Numbered from the stretch's first letter, positions 12,801 to 22,255 are shown. The stretch is DNA of 64,000 bases from Diphasiastrum complanatum (GCA_029204225.1 CM055095.1:22450006-22514005), one strand, 5' to 3'. The notes: generated from the sequence alone by a model not told the origin. Numbers and translations are program-made.

Positions 12801-14277
12801 ATAAGAATATTAGGCCAACAAGGGCCCAAAGTACACTTAATAAGACTTAACAAGGGCTGACTATCCTTCAAGATAGTTATGTTTAGTTAAGTTAGGGGAT
12901 TATTTATAAGTAGGCAAGAGACATCATTTTGAGAATCTTTTGGCTCATTTGCAAAGGAGAGAACTAAGCTTCTTCTTTGTGAATGTTAGCCTTGGGAATA
13001 GAGCTTGCTAGGTCTCATGTGCCCAATCCACATGAATTTCATCTCCGTTTTATATTGTTTTCCTTTCGTCCCTTCAATTCTAATGGTGATTCCGTGGAGG
13101 CTCTATTTGTGATTTATATTTTATGGCTATATCTTGATTTTGGCGTTAGTTTCATTACTATTGCTATTTGATTGGGTTTGGCAAGACATTACAATCATAG
13201 AGAATTATCTTGTGGCAAAGATCAAGCACGCTCAACAATGGGACGAGCATTGCCAACGAGTGTGGCCTAATGCGCACAACATTGTCGTTAATCCAGATGG
13301 TACCATAAAGACATCATTGATGATGGTATGCTTAAGAGCAATTGTAAGATATACGTGCATGTGAATGGACTTCGTAAGAAGATTCTTCATGAGTGTCATG
13401 ATAGTCCCTGCGCAACATATCCAGATATGGATAAGACAAGTAACTTGGTCAATCAACACTTTTTCTCGCCATTCATGCAGCAGTACATTAGTAAGTACAG
13501 CGTTGCTTGCCTTGTCAAGAGAACAAGGCAGAGCGCCTCCTCGTGGTTTACCGCGGTTCTTAGAGATTCCCTAGGATCGTTGGGAGAGTATCTCGATGGA
13601 TTTTATTACTGGCCCCCCACCTACAAAACTGTGACGATACCACAAGTCGCAGAGTTGTTTATTGAACACGTGAGATTGCAGGGACTTCCTAAGTCCATTG
13701 TCTTTGATAGCGATCCTAGGTTCACCGGAAATTTCTGGACTAAGGGTGGATAAGAATTGTATGCAGCCAAACATCAGAGTTCTGTAGTTGCACCAGCTGC
13801 ATACACATCTCCGGAGGCAAGATAAGCTGGGCTGATTGCAAGGCTGGAAAAACTTACTGGGTAATTAAAGAGAGGACTTTGATCACTGCTCCTCATGTTT
13901 TCATGGATCTCCTTGGACAATCTAAATGGATGGTGAATGGAGGTCATCCTCCAACAGCACTTGCCATTACTTCCACTGCCTGCTCAGAGTTCATCTCAGC
14001 TGTGTTTGCAACAAGAGACACGAACATACACACCTAGTTTGTGATAAAGTGCAGAGTTTTAATATTACTCAAAATCTAGTATCTCCTCGAAGACTAGTCT
14101 TAGCAGTTAAGTTACGTAATGTATTCGAACTAGAAGCGACGCAAATATGAGCACTGCCCACAGAAGAAAAGGACGAAAAGGTTCTCACGCACAGCTCGAA
14201 AGTATGAAAAACGAGGTAGCATAAGCTGGATGAGACTGTCATAGTATTCATATCTTCGGAATAGAAAATGCTGCATA

Positions 14278-14316
<39 letters not shown>

Positions 14317-14532
14317 GATAGAAAAGTGAATTGATCACGCTTTTACGTACCCGGGGCTTGAATATTCGAAGAGCTTTCCAGTGCTTGAAAATATGATAAG
14401 AGCAACCTGGGCGTCACAGAGAACTGCCAACTCATGAGCTTTTTTCAATAGCCCTCCTCGTCGTTTGGAAAAGGTGACTTGCCGACTGGTTGCATTCTCT
14501 ATCCTCTTGATTTCTATTTTCCCTCGTCCCAT
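2760..14532 (-). CDS. MIKC-type MADS-box transcription factor (gene span)
   Basis: A plant MIKC-c MADS gene read from 14532 down to 2760. Exon 1 encodes the MADS DNA-binding domain ([18 protein letters not shown]...), exon 2 the I region, exons 3-5 the K coiled coil used for dimer and tetramer formation, and the last exon a C-terminal tail. Exons of 182, 85, 62, 100 and 42 nt are canonical for this family, and every junction of these is GT-AG with matching phase. Two short exons between 4044 and 2894 are tentative; with them the protein would be about 224 residues, usual for the family. Intron 1 is about 9.35 kb (5003-14350) and full of retroelement remnants. I saw no stop inside the supported exons, so it may be functional. 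It should act in the nucleus on CArG boxes. The subfamily is not settled by eye: the K region recalls FLC-, SVP- and TM8-like proteins. Confidence 0.93.
3156..3185 (-). CDS. MADS gene exon 7 (tentative)
   Basis: 30 nt, phase 0, encoding [10 protein letters not shown]. Support is mainly from splice signals: a long T-rich tract before the acceptor and a perfect GTAAGT donor at 3155-3150. The residues are not diagnostic. A 32-nt variant using the upstream AG is possible if exon 6 ends in another phase. Confidence 0.35.
3559..3597 (-). CDS. MADS gene exon 6 (tentative)
   Basis: 39 nt, phase 0, encoding [13 protein letters not shown]. The E-N/Q-x-L pattern fits the usual continuation of the K coiled coil. 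The acceptor is ATTAG with a weak pyrimidine tract and the donor is GTAGAG. Length (42 is commoner) and splice strength make this a guess. Confidence 0.4.
3804..3887. repeat. (CG)n-(GA)n compound microsatellite
   Basis: An alternating CG run of about 22 bp passes directly into a GA run of about 62 bp. It lies in intron 5 of the MADS gene, between the exon ending at 4044 and the tentative exon 6. Confidence 0.98.
4044..4085 (-). CDS. MADS gene exon 5: end of K domain
   Basis: 42 nt, standard length, phase 0 on both sides, encoding [14 protein letters not shown]. The acceptor follows TTGAACAG and the donor is GTATAA. Confidence 0.93.
4214..4313 (-). CDS. MADS gene exon 4: K domain core
   Basis: 100 nt, standard length. 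It completes an Arg codon and encodes [15 protein letters not shown], then [18 protein letters not shown], the second K helix that mediates tetramer contacts in SEP3-like proteins. The acceptor follows TTTGACAG and the donor is GTAAGA. Confidence 0.95.
4441..4502 (-). CDS. MADS gene exon 3: start of K domain
   Basis: 62 nt, the family's standard length, encoding [20 protein letters not shown] plus two bases. The acceptor follows TGTTTCAG and the donor is GTATAA. Leucines in heptad spacing form the first K helix. Confidence 0.94.
4918..5002 (-). CDS. MADS gene exon 2: I region
   Basis: 85 nt. One base completes the Gly codon split with exon 1, followed by 28 codons starting [14 protein letters not shown] and ending DKNTE. 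The acceptor is TTAG and the donor GTAAG. The ILERY core is typical of MIKC intervening regions. It joins exon 1 across the 9.35 kb intron in the correct phase. Confidence 0.93.
5003..6399. other. MADS intron 1, proximal 3' part, no gene
   Basis: Intronic sequence before the first gypsy remnant. Apart from a short AT run and the perfect hairpin at 5823-5858, nothing recognisable was seen. Confidence 0.6.
5823..5858. repeat. Perfect 16-bp-arm palindrome
   Basis: CATGATTGCAGCGGAA is followed by a 4-nt loop and its exact reverse complement, next to a (TA)n run at about 5804-5820. It could form a cruciform, or an intronic hairpin in the MADS pre-mRNA. Confidence 0.9.
6400..7575 (+). mobile_element. 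Ty3/gypsy integrase remnant
   Basis: Pieces match a gypsy integrase: the TKMTHFSP region (6480-6600), [12 protein letters not shown] then [13 protein letters not shown] (6700-6820), HRRPLDFK (about 7360-7380) and [17 protein letters not shown] (7500-7555), the conserved integrase C-terminal end. A GTTCC-rich block of roughly 380 bp separates two parts of the integrase. Broken, with many breaks, and old. It lies in MADS intron 1. Confidence 0.85.
6912..7290. repeat. GGAAC/GTTCC-rich block, possible non-autonomous DNA transposon
   Basis: The block starts with a perfect 13-bp inverted repeat (6915-6927 with 6937-6949, TACCCATTCCTAA) and carries many GTTCC and GGAAC motifs, plus a duplicated segment around GTTGCCAGAAAT. 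Motif-dense ends like this recall subterminal repeats of hAT-type elements. I could not define matching termini or a target duplication, so the class is a guess. Confidence 0.4.
7576..9190. other. MADS intron 1 sequence, no feature seen
   Basis: About 1.6 kb between gypsy remnants. Several short open frames occur on both strands but none resembles a known protein. Nothing else is recognised. Confidence 0.6.
10985..11185. repeat. Degenerate minisatellite, about 20-bp unit
   Basis: About nine or ten copies of a unit like CCCCAGTTTATTACTCAC, varying at several positions, inside the nested LTR element. Confidence 0.85.
11196..11290. repeat. Telomere-like CCCTAA-rich tract
   Basis: Scattered AACCCTAA and CCCTAACCCTAA units (plant telomere unit CCCTAAA) directly after the minisatellite, degenerate and interspersed with other bases. 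More likely internal LTR-element sequence than an old chromosome end. Confidence 0.7.
12455..12702 (+). repeat. 124-bp tandem duplication at the LTR edge
   Basis: Two copies (12455-12578 and 12579-12702) beginning GACATCCTCAATCAAG, each containing the polypurine-like tract and the first bases of the LTR. They differ at several sites. Confidence 0.9.
13740..14035 (+). pseudogene. Unrecognised open stretch
   Basis: A frame without stops for about 95 codons, including [37 protein letters not shown] and [17 protein letters not shown]. Composition is protein-like and richer in GC than its surroundings. It starts where the gypsy integrase ends and stops about 300 bp before the donor site of MADS exon 1. 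I do not recognise the family. It could be a captured exon fragment or part of the gypsy 3' region. Confidence 0.3.
14281..14311. repeat. (CT)n microsatellite
   Basis: 31 bp of CT on the plus strand (GA in the sense of the MADS gene), about 40 bp inside MADS intron 1. Confidence 0.97.
14351..14532 (-). CDS. MADS gene exon 1: MADS domain
   Basis: 182 nt, 60 codons plus two bases, from ATG at 14532-14530. It encodes [18 protein letters not shown], the [20 protein letters not shown] helix and [16 protein letters not shown], an intact MADS domain. The donor is GTACGT at 14350-14345. The upstream in-frame residues (another Met at 14583) are leader sequence; the start is set by the invariant MGRGK. 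Confidence 0.96.
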
Positions 14533-15299
14533 CTTTGGCAGTTTTGCTTTCCCTAATGAGCATGCGCATCTGTTAGGAACCAAATTGTTTCCTCAACGAG
14601 CAACAAAAGGATATTTCGAGCAAACAACTAATGTGATCTTGACTCATGAAGTCTCACACACTGAAATTGCTGCAGATTTTGACACAATGATAGTAGAAAT
14701 TTCAGCTCGCTACGATCAAGTCCAAACCTAGAAAAGCAAAAACACACAATGATGCTTTGAACCAAGACTTAAACTTATATTTCCAATGTGCTGCAGCAGC
14801 ATCACTGAACAGGCAGCTCACCTTTCCAGATTGAGAGGCTCAAAGACAAACCCCAATCCGAGACGATCCTTGGGCAGAATCGATTATCGCAAAGTAAACA
14901 ACCGCTTTGCCTTAATCTCGCTACTGCTTCTGCAACTTGCTACATTAATCCCAATTAACTACAAGTTAGTTGCACATGCCTTCTTCCAGATGCTTCTAAC
15001 ACAAAAGTCAAGGAGCCTGCATCCGGATGGATTCTTACCTTTCCCACACTCCAAGTTTTACTTCTATTGGCTATCTGTCTCAATTATCCTGACTACCCAT
15101 CAAAGCCCAGTCATGACAAGAGGAAGCAGAAGACACTCCTGTACCTGCATCACCCACCATCCCTGGCAACAGTCAAAATTCGGATAGCTTTTCTTTCGCT
15201 GCAGCTTAGGAACGAATGAAGCAACAAATACACCAATTATCTCACCATCTCCATCCCCATCTCTCTCTCTTTCTCTCTGTCGCTCGCTCTTTCTCTTCG

Positions 15300-15335
<36 letters not shown>

Positions 15336-16290
15336 AGCTGACAAAGGCAACGGAAAGCTCGCACTATTGCAAGTTGCAGCTCTTTCGGTGCCCGAAAAAA
15401 AAAAACCTGGGGCATGGAATTTCACGTGCAAATTCATGCCTTTCATAAAGAGAAGCCCATGACGACGTGTACGCTTCAAGGCTATTTTTAGATTCTTAAT
15501 TAAAATTGCCACAGAATTTTCTATCTGATCTAGATAAATATTGAAGTTGTGAATTCTTTTTTAATTTCTAGTCCATCTTTCAGGGAAAATGCTTGATAAT
15601 ATAAATATTTTAGAATTTTAAAGTTCTGAATTTAATTAATGTCTCGTTTATTTTAAAGGATAATGCTTGATTATTCGCCTTTCAATCTAAATCTTTGTTG
15701 ACCAGCTCGCCTTTCTCTGAAGGGCAATCATGCTATTTGCATGGGATTGCTACTTGGCATTTTGGTCTGCCATGACACTTACTGGCACCTCCATTTCAGA
15801 CGCCCACTCACTTGGATGCTACCCACGCGTCAGAGCCATAAATCAAGCCGTGAATCTTCTCCACGTGGCGAGATCCTAACGGTTCTTATGAGTTTAACGG
15901 TAGATAATCTATCTTCTCAGTGTGCATAAAAATAAGAGCAGTGCTTGATAAAAAAATTAAACAAAGTCCCACAACCAACCGATTAATTTCAAATTTACCT
16001 CACCAATTGGAAAGGTAAAAAAAAAAGTTAAATCTTTTTTTTTAGCACAACCCAAAAAAGATACAGCCTTCCAAAGCAAATTTACTCAGCAGTTATTACA
16101 GGTAAAAGGGCAAAATCTGCCACTTTAAAAAAAATAGGTCAAAAAAAAACGCTTCAATAAAAAAGCCCGGGCAATATTTCCTTGGCGGGCAGATCTTTTC
16201 TATTTCAGGCAAGCCCCAAGCAGTGGTGCAGGTGTCTGTCATTCTAGAAATAGACAGAGCCCACTTGCTGTGGGGCCCCTGACCGGCTTT
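14533..16290 (-). promoter_or_regulatory. MADS gene leader and upstream region
   Basis: Expected 5' UTR and promoter of the minus-strand MADS gene. It has a 32-bp (CT)n tract at 15303-15334, again GA on the sense strand, and a CACGTG G-box near 15864. A 133-codon plus-strand open frame at 14786-15187 has no recognisable content and is treated as chance. No TATA box was assigned with confidence. Confidence 0.4.
15303..15334. repeat. (CT)n microsatellite
   Basis: 32 bp of CT on the plus strand, within the likely leader or promoter of the MADS gene. GA tracts are known targets of plant BPC/GAGA-binding proteins; whether this one is used is unknown. Confidence 0.97.
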
Positions 16291-16295
16291 ATAAT

Positions 16296-16350
16296 GACAG
16301 CCTATAAATAGTAGCCGCCGTGTCAAAAAAAAAAGGACGCAAACCCTAAT
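16296..16350 (+). promoter_or_regulatory. Possible orphan promoter with TATA box and telobox
   Basis: TATAAATA at 16303-16310 is followed about 31 bp later by AAACCCTAA (16341-16349), a telobox at the place where transcription would start, a layout common in plant translation-related genes. No convincing open frame follows, so this is either a chance match or a promoter parted from its gene. Confidence 0.3.
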
Positions 16351-17106
16351 TTCCAAGCTGTGGCGTGTAAAGTGAGTCTTCATTGTCTCTGACCCCCAAA
16401 AACCATTCACTCAATGTATGGAGTACTATGCCTTGCCTTCTCCCTCTCATTGGTTGCTTTTCCTACCCACATCTTTCTCTTTTTTTACATATGTAGGCCT
16501 ACATCATGTCCTTGGGGCCTGGACCCTTTTGCCCCATGGGCCATGTGTGCATGAGAGCCATTCAAATATTCACATGTGCATCAGAATTTAGTCACATGTG
16601 TAGTCCTTCCAAGCAGGCTTGCGGGCTCCATCATCACTTTCCATGTGTGTGACCTGACCCAACCTTTGGTCGAGTGCGGTGCCGGTCGGCCTTGCGGTGC
16701 CGGTCGACCTTGTGCCCTCCTCGGCAAACAAAGAGATCCTTTGGTCTTGGTATTGGTTGGCATGCTTGGCCTACCATACAAAAATCAAGCTAAGGGGATG
16801 CGGCATGTAATGTGGGTGGGATAGCGCCTGGACATCGACGGGACAATTTCCATAACCTTCAAGTTAGCATCATGCATGCAAGTTTACATGTGAAGAGACT
16901 CCTAAGAAAGTGGAGCTAAACTATAACATCTTGGTGAGTCTTACCTTTAGATGTTGTCCTCTTCACCTATTATGTTGGTGAAGATTTAACCCAAAGTACT
17001 AGTTATGTTTCAAGGCACATGGCAATTTTATAAAGCATGTGTTAATTGGGAGTACATATGTATTGCACTAGAGTCTAGCTGTAATCATGTTGTCAATGAA
17101 TCACAC
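16351..17106. other. Intergenic, no gene seen
   Basis: Contains an exact-but-one 18-bp tandem pair (16676-16693 and 16694-16711, GCGGTGCCGGTCGGCCTT). Otherwise nothing recognised. Confidence 0.6.
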
Positions 17107-19721
17107 CTAAAAGAGTACATTTGTGTCAATTACAATCTTATCAACCAAGATAAAAAAATATTTACAATCAAATCATTGTAATCATATTGTCAATGTATCA
17201 TGAATGTGCATTTGATGGCCACCCACCATTCATGTCATAACTCTATGGTATCACTTAGACAAGCCCTCCATCAATAGCTTCATTTAACAAGGGGTGGTAT
17301 GTAGTATATAGCATCTTTTTTTCTTATGTTTGGACCCTCTTATGTCCATGACCTATCCATGACCTCTTTTTTCTTAAAGATTTAGGACCCTCTTATGTCC
17401 ATGACCTATTATCCATGGACTTATTTTATCACAAATGTTAATATGTCAAGCTTGATAATCAAAACAGCTTATAATGAGATATTGTATGTGCATAAGTGTT
17501 GGGCTGATATAACATGCGTTCAATTATAATCAATAAGCATTAATCTAGCTATACTCAACAACTACTTTTTTCTAGAGAACTAGTCATTATTGAGCAGCTA
17601 TAGGGTCGTTTGATGCACATGCTTGATATCCTAACCAGCTATATACCTCATAGATAAGCTCCAAAGAATTGTCAGATACTAAGTTTTTTGTCAACGTTCA
17701 TTCATAGCAAGTAAATCAATCTAATAAGTTTTCACATACCCGAAACCGACGATTACATTTGACTCATAAATAAATCATTAGCCAGAATCGAATAAAAAAC
17801 TATTTACTCACCCAACAAAAGCATGCACACAAGCAACACCTATGTTTTGATGATATTTCATTATCAGTTTGAAATCTTGTGTCATCGATTTGAGTATCAA
17901 TACCCCAAACCGACAAGTATAAAAACTTCCAATATTGTCAAGGTTGATACTCTTATAATCTTCAAATTTTAAATACATGCCCAAGATTGATATTACATTT
18001 TTCAAAATTTATTGTATATTCATATGTAAATAAAATATGGGAGAATGATTCTCAATCTAAGCGCTATCAATAGCCAAATGGGTAAGGACATTTTCCTATT
18101 CAGGTACAATGATAGCAACAAGGTTTTAAGGTCTTAGGGTCAACAACAGAAAGTGATTGCATAGCTAAAAATTGACAAAATAAGTAGAGACAAACTGTAT
18201 AACTTACAAGGAGTTTTACGTCAAATTGAAGATAAATATCCAATGTCAATATCCATATAGACGGACAACAACATTCACATAATTCAATTATATTTTAGAT
18301 AAGATTTGAGCTACTTTGTGACTATGTATTGAGTTAATTTAGCTTACAAGAGTCAAAATTGGATACTTTAGGGTGGTTTCACATGGAAGAGTCCAGGGCC
18401 ATTTCAGAATTTGCACCTAAAAGAGTACATTTGTGTCAATTACAATCTTATCAACCAAGATAAAAAAATATTTACAATCAAATCATTGTAATCATATTGT
18501 CAATGTATCATGAATGTGCATTTGATGGCCACCCACCATTCATGTCATAACTCTATGGTATCACTTAGACAAGCCCTCCATCAATAGCTTCATTTAACAA
18601 GGGGTGGTATGTAGTATATAGCATCTTTTTTCTTATGTTTGGACCCTCTTATGTCCATGACCTATCCATGACCTCTTTTTTCTTAAAGATTTAGGACCCT
18701 CTTATGTCCATGACCTATTATCCATGGACTTATTTTATCACAAATGTTAATATGTCAAGCTTGATAATCAAAACAGCTTATAATGAGATATTGTATGTGC
18801 ATAAGTGTTGGGCTGATATAACATGCGTTCAATTATAATCAATAAGCATTAATCTAGCTATACTCAACAACTACTTTTTTCTAGAGAACTAGTCATTATT
18901 GAGCAGCTATAGGGTCGTTTGATGCACATGCTTGATATCCTAACCAGCTATATACCTCATAGATAAGCTCCAAAGAATTGTCAGATACTAAGTTTTTTGT
19001 CAACGTTCATTCATAGCAAGTAAATCAATCTAATAAGTTTTCACATACCCGAAACCGACGATTACATTTGACTCATAAATAAATCATTAGCCAGAATCGA
19101 ATAAAAAACTATTTACTCACCCAACAAAAGCATGCACACAAGCAACACCTATGTTTTGATGATATTTCATTATCAGTTTGAAATCTTGTGTCATCGATTT
19201 GAGTATCAATACCCAAACCGACAAGTATAAAAACTTCCAATATTGTCAAGGTTGATACTCTTATAATCTTCAAATTTTAAATACATGCCCAAGATTGATA
19301 TTACATACAAAATTTATTGTATATTCATATGTAAATAAAATATGGGAGAATGATTCTCAATCTAAGCGCTATCAATAGCCAAATGGGTAAGGACATTTTC
19401 CTATTCAGGTACAATGATAGCAACAAGGTTTTAAGGTCTTAGGGTCAACAACAGAAAGTGATTGCATAGCTAAAAATTGACAAAATAAGTAGAGACAAAC
19501 TGTATAACTTACAAGGAGTTTTACGTCAAATTGAAGATAAATATCCAATGTCAATATCCATATAGACGGACAACAACATTCACATAATTCAATTATATTT
19601 TAGATAAGATTTGAGCTACTTTGTGACTATGTATTGAGTTAATTTAGCTTACAAGAGTCAAAATTGGATACTTTAGGGTGGTTTCACATGGAAGAGTCCA
19701 GGGCCATTTCAGAATTTGCAC
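17107..19721. repeat. 1.3-kb near-identical tandem duplication
   Basis: Unit 1 is 17107-18416 (1310 bp), unit 2 is 18417-19721 (1305 bp). Reading them side by side I found only a few small indels (T- and C-run lengths, and a short replacement near 18000 against 19305) and almost no substitutions, so the duplication is recent. No coding content was seen in the unit. The right end of each unit is the first 40-odd bases of a MITE; the junction shows a 3-bp CAC overlap. Confidence 0.96.
18371..18416. mobile_element. Truncated MITE end at the duplication junction
   Basis: The first 46 bp of the same MITE, preceded by TTA, then cut where the second 1.3-kb unit begins. It shows that the MITE was in place before the duplication. 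Confidence 0.9.
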
Positions 19722-20024
19722 TTACCCCCCTTCCAAGTCATTCCATGTGAAAGCCCCTTTTCATTTGGAGGGCAAAGCATTTATTATTTAAATTCAAATT
19801 AGATAAGGTATTTATGGTTTTCATTGGAGGAGAGAGAAGGCCCACCACTTACCCCCCAATACTCCAAGAGGTCCTTTGGCACCTTTCAATGCCACCTGGG
19901 ATGCCACCTAGGGGCAACTCTCACTCCTCGTGAAATGGGGAGAGGCCTCTTGAAGTGGCTCCACCAATCAAAGTAAAGGATTTGGGCCTTTTGGACTTAC
20001 CCCCCACTCCATGTGAAACCACCC
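19676..20024. mobile_element. Tourist-like (PIF/Harbinger) MITE
   Basis: 349 bp with perfect 17-bp terminal inverted repeats (GGGTGGTTTCACATGGA and its complement) flanked on both sides by TTA, the target duplication of Tourist/PIF-Harbinger elements. No coding capacity. The interior repeats ACTTACCCCCC near both ends. Confidence 0.9.
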
Positions 20025-20027
20025 TTA

Positions 20028-21025
20028 GTATGATTTTTCTCTTTTCCTCATTCATTGGTGCCCTTAACTATGTATAATCGCTAATTAGTTCAAATATTCG
20101 GAGCTTTTGATAATTAGCACTTCATATGTTTTTTTTTACTCAATTTTAACACATTTGGAATTGAAAGAAGGCCCTCAAATGCTAGGTACTAATTGTTCTC
20201 GAAAACAAATATGGAAAGTTGATTGTAAAGGAATGTCAATTTGCCCTTTTACATTAACTTTTACATCTCATTTACGTGCAACTCCTTGGACAATCGTAAG
20301 TCGCATATATACACATACACCATTGTTCAAAAAAGTTGACATATTTTGAGAGTAGAATGAGAACCTTTCCCCCAAACTAGTTTCATAAAAAAAATTGACA
20401 TATGTTGACTTCCAAAACTACTACAACTATTTATTTGCTACAAATTTCATGTTCATTGAAATATTTTAGGGATTCTTAATCTCAGTTTTCTAAATACACA
20501 AGATTAATCAAATTCATCATAGTAATCCAAGAGAACAATGAACCTCTCGAGATTGTGAAGTTTTCTTCCATGAGGGCCTAAATCATGGTACTTGGCAGAA
20601 GTTACATCAACTCACTATAAGACTAATCTATAAAGTTAAAACACATTTCACACCTTGATGGGACAAGTCGATTTGCAAGGAGATAAGTCATATTAAGAGC
20701 CTTTTGAGAATCTCATTTTTTCAGCTATGATGTAAAGATATTCTCCTAGTTAAGGTTGTGACAATAGCAATGACTCCTTCAGAATAAAATATAATAATTG
20801 CATCTTCTTCTTCATTCGTTACATCAACTAGTCTTGAATTAGCAACCTCAACCATAGCCTTAGCATAAGCCTCAATGCATGGCTCATTGGGGTTATATGT
20901 TGAAATAGCTTAAAAGCTTAATTTAATCAAAAAATGATCAAAAAGTGATAGAATCTGCCCAATGAACAATATATATTAGTAACAAAGTAGTTGCATCAAT
21001 CAACTAGAAACTAGTTAACATGCAC

Positions 21026-21026
<1 letters not shown>
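20028..21026. other. Intergenic, no feature seen
   Basis: AT-rich sequence with short chance open frames only. Confidence 0.6.

Positions 21027-21082
<56 letters not shown>
21027..21082. repeat. (TG)n microsatellite
   Basis: About 56 bp of TG, passing into TGCGTGCGAGCGCGCGCA. Confidence 0.98.
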
Positions 21083-21086
<4 letters not shown>

Positions 21087-21469
21087 CGAGCGCGCGCACA
21101 TGTATTTCATGTCTTTGAAGGTTTTTTGTTGAGAAAGTTTTGAAACTTTTCCAAGTCTTTGTTAGTAGGGAGCTAACTACATTTAGCTCTGTTAAGAGGT
21201 TATTGTATCAAAATTAGACCATTTTGGTATAGATTTGAGCTAGAACAAGCATATTTTTGTTGTTTGAAAGGTGTATAAACTTTCATAGTCATTGTTTTGT
21301 ATTTCAAAAGGTATAGGAATGGCTTGAAAAGTGCTCCAAAACGTCTGCTTCCGCCCTCCAAATGCTTGATTCCACCCTTGAAACCCCTGTTTCTACTGGC
21401 AAAATGCTAGAGACAATGGTGCAATGCTGAAAACCAAAAACATGGGTTCCAGAAGCAAAACTCCGTCCC

Positions 21470-22255
21470 ACACGTGCCCACATGCTCCTTAAACTATGTT
21501 CGATCGATAACCTTATTGACTTCGCTCATCAATGCCTCGGTGACCTTGGACTTGATTCGAGAATATCAATCATTGTCTAGTAAAGTCTTTGTCGACTTGG
21601 TTGTCAATGCTGAACTCAAATTTTCTAATCATGTCATGGTTCTTCAGATGCTGATGTGCAACCAATGCTAATCTACAAAGAATGAACAAAAATTAACAAA
21701 CTTTAAAACATAATCATTGTCATTCAAATCAAAACACAAACAAAAAAATGTTTTAAAACACAAGCTTACTTGAAAGCTTGAAACTTTTTTTGGCAGTAGC
21801 CTCCATCTCATGAGAGTTCATCAATGTCCTTTGACACCACACTTTTTCGCTTATTATTTTTTAATTTCTTATCTAATATGTGAGCTTATTCTTTCAATTG
21901 ATCTTATGATCTACGTAATTTGTGCAAAACTTGTTGCACTTTGCTTTCGTTTAATTTCAATATAACGTTATGCAAACGTGCATCATCATCTTTTGTTTGT
22001 GATAATATGGTCTCTTTTTCTCTACAATCAACAAGCAAACCATTCAACATACACTCTAAGCTTTGGATTTTCTATATCGATCTTGCAATATTGTAAGTCC
22101 TCAATCTTTTACAATGACTGAGTAAACCATTTTGTCCTTTGTACAAAAAACATCATGAGTTGTCTGATTGATCAAAATTGTGGATATTGCATCAAGTTTG
22201 GATCTTTTGGATATAAACTTCCATCAACCCATGAATCACAATTGACAAAAGTTTT
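21470..22255 (-). pseudogene. Degraded copy of an unrecognised multi-exon gene (gene 1 family)
   Basis: Minus-strand pieces line up, in order, with gene 1 at 55.6-56.5 kb. About 22230-22190 reads DSWVDGSLYPKDPNLMQYPQ (gene 1: DLWSSGTLYSIDPCSLQHPD). About 22000 reads a coiled-coil part with DCREKETILSQTKDDDARL (gene 1: DCEEKSTKMKTCLDENEML). About 21830-21770 reads VVSKDIDEL and QAFK before a GTAAGC donor (gene 1: LVNKDICDL and HAFK before GTAAGT). About 21530-21500 reads TEALMSEVNKVIDRT (gene 1: TDSIMDGVEKILDTT). The shared exon edges point to a real spliced gene family. This copy is broken and lacks the 3' half. Confidence 0.6.

Larger units (their letters stand above)
10005..13184 (+). mobile_element. 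Nested non-autonomous LTR element
   Basis: A similar block of about 200 bp occurs at 10005-10226 and 12988-13184 (starting CCTTGGGAATAGAGCTTGC and ending GGGTTTGGCA). The right copy is preceded by a polypurine-like tract and LTR-like sequence from about 12672 (TGTCAAGTACTTTTAGTAC) with a TATA-like stretch near 12905, giving a right LTR of about 510 bp ending in CA. The left copy lacks the upstream half. Between them I see no pol genes, only a minisatellite, telomere-like repeats and AT-rich sequence. It interrupts the gypsy element between RNase H and integrase and is therefore younger. Confidence 0.65.
9195..13752 (+). mobile_element. Ty3/gypsy polyprotein remnant split by a nested LTR element
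   Basis: In order: RT ([17 protein letters not shown], about 9230-9280; [11 protein letters not shown] and LFGLTN, 9360-9420), the RT end ([18 protein letters not shown], 9540-9600), RNase H ([18 protein letters not shown], 9840-9895), then after the insertion at 10005-13184 the HHCC zinc finger region ([13 protein letters not shown], 13365-13410) and the integrase core ([18 protein letters not shown], 13645-13700, then DPRFTGNFW). Broken with many breaks; the LTRs are not in view. It lies in MADS intron 1, same strand as the 6.4-7.6 kb remnant. Confidence 0.9.

Noticed and set aside
14786-15187. 133-codon plus-strand open frame upstream of the MADS gene
   Set aside because: No recognisable domain, lies in the likely leader or promoter of the opposite-strand gene, and composition is not protein-like.
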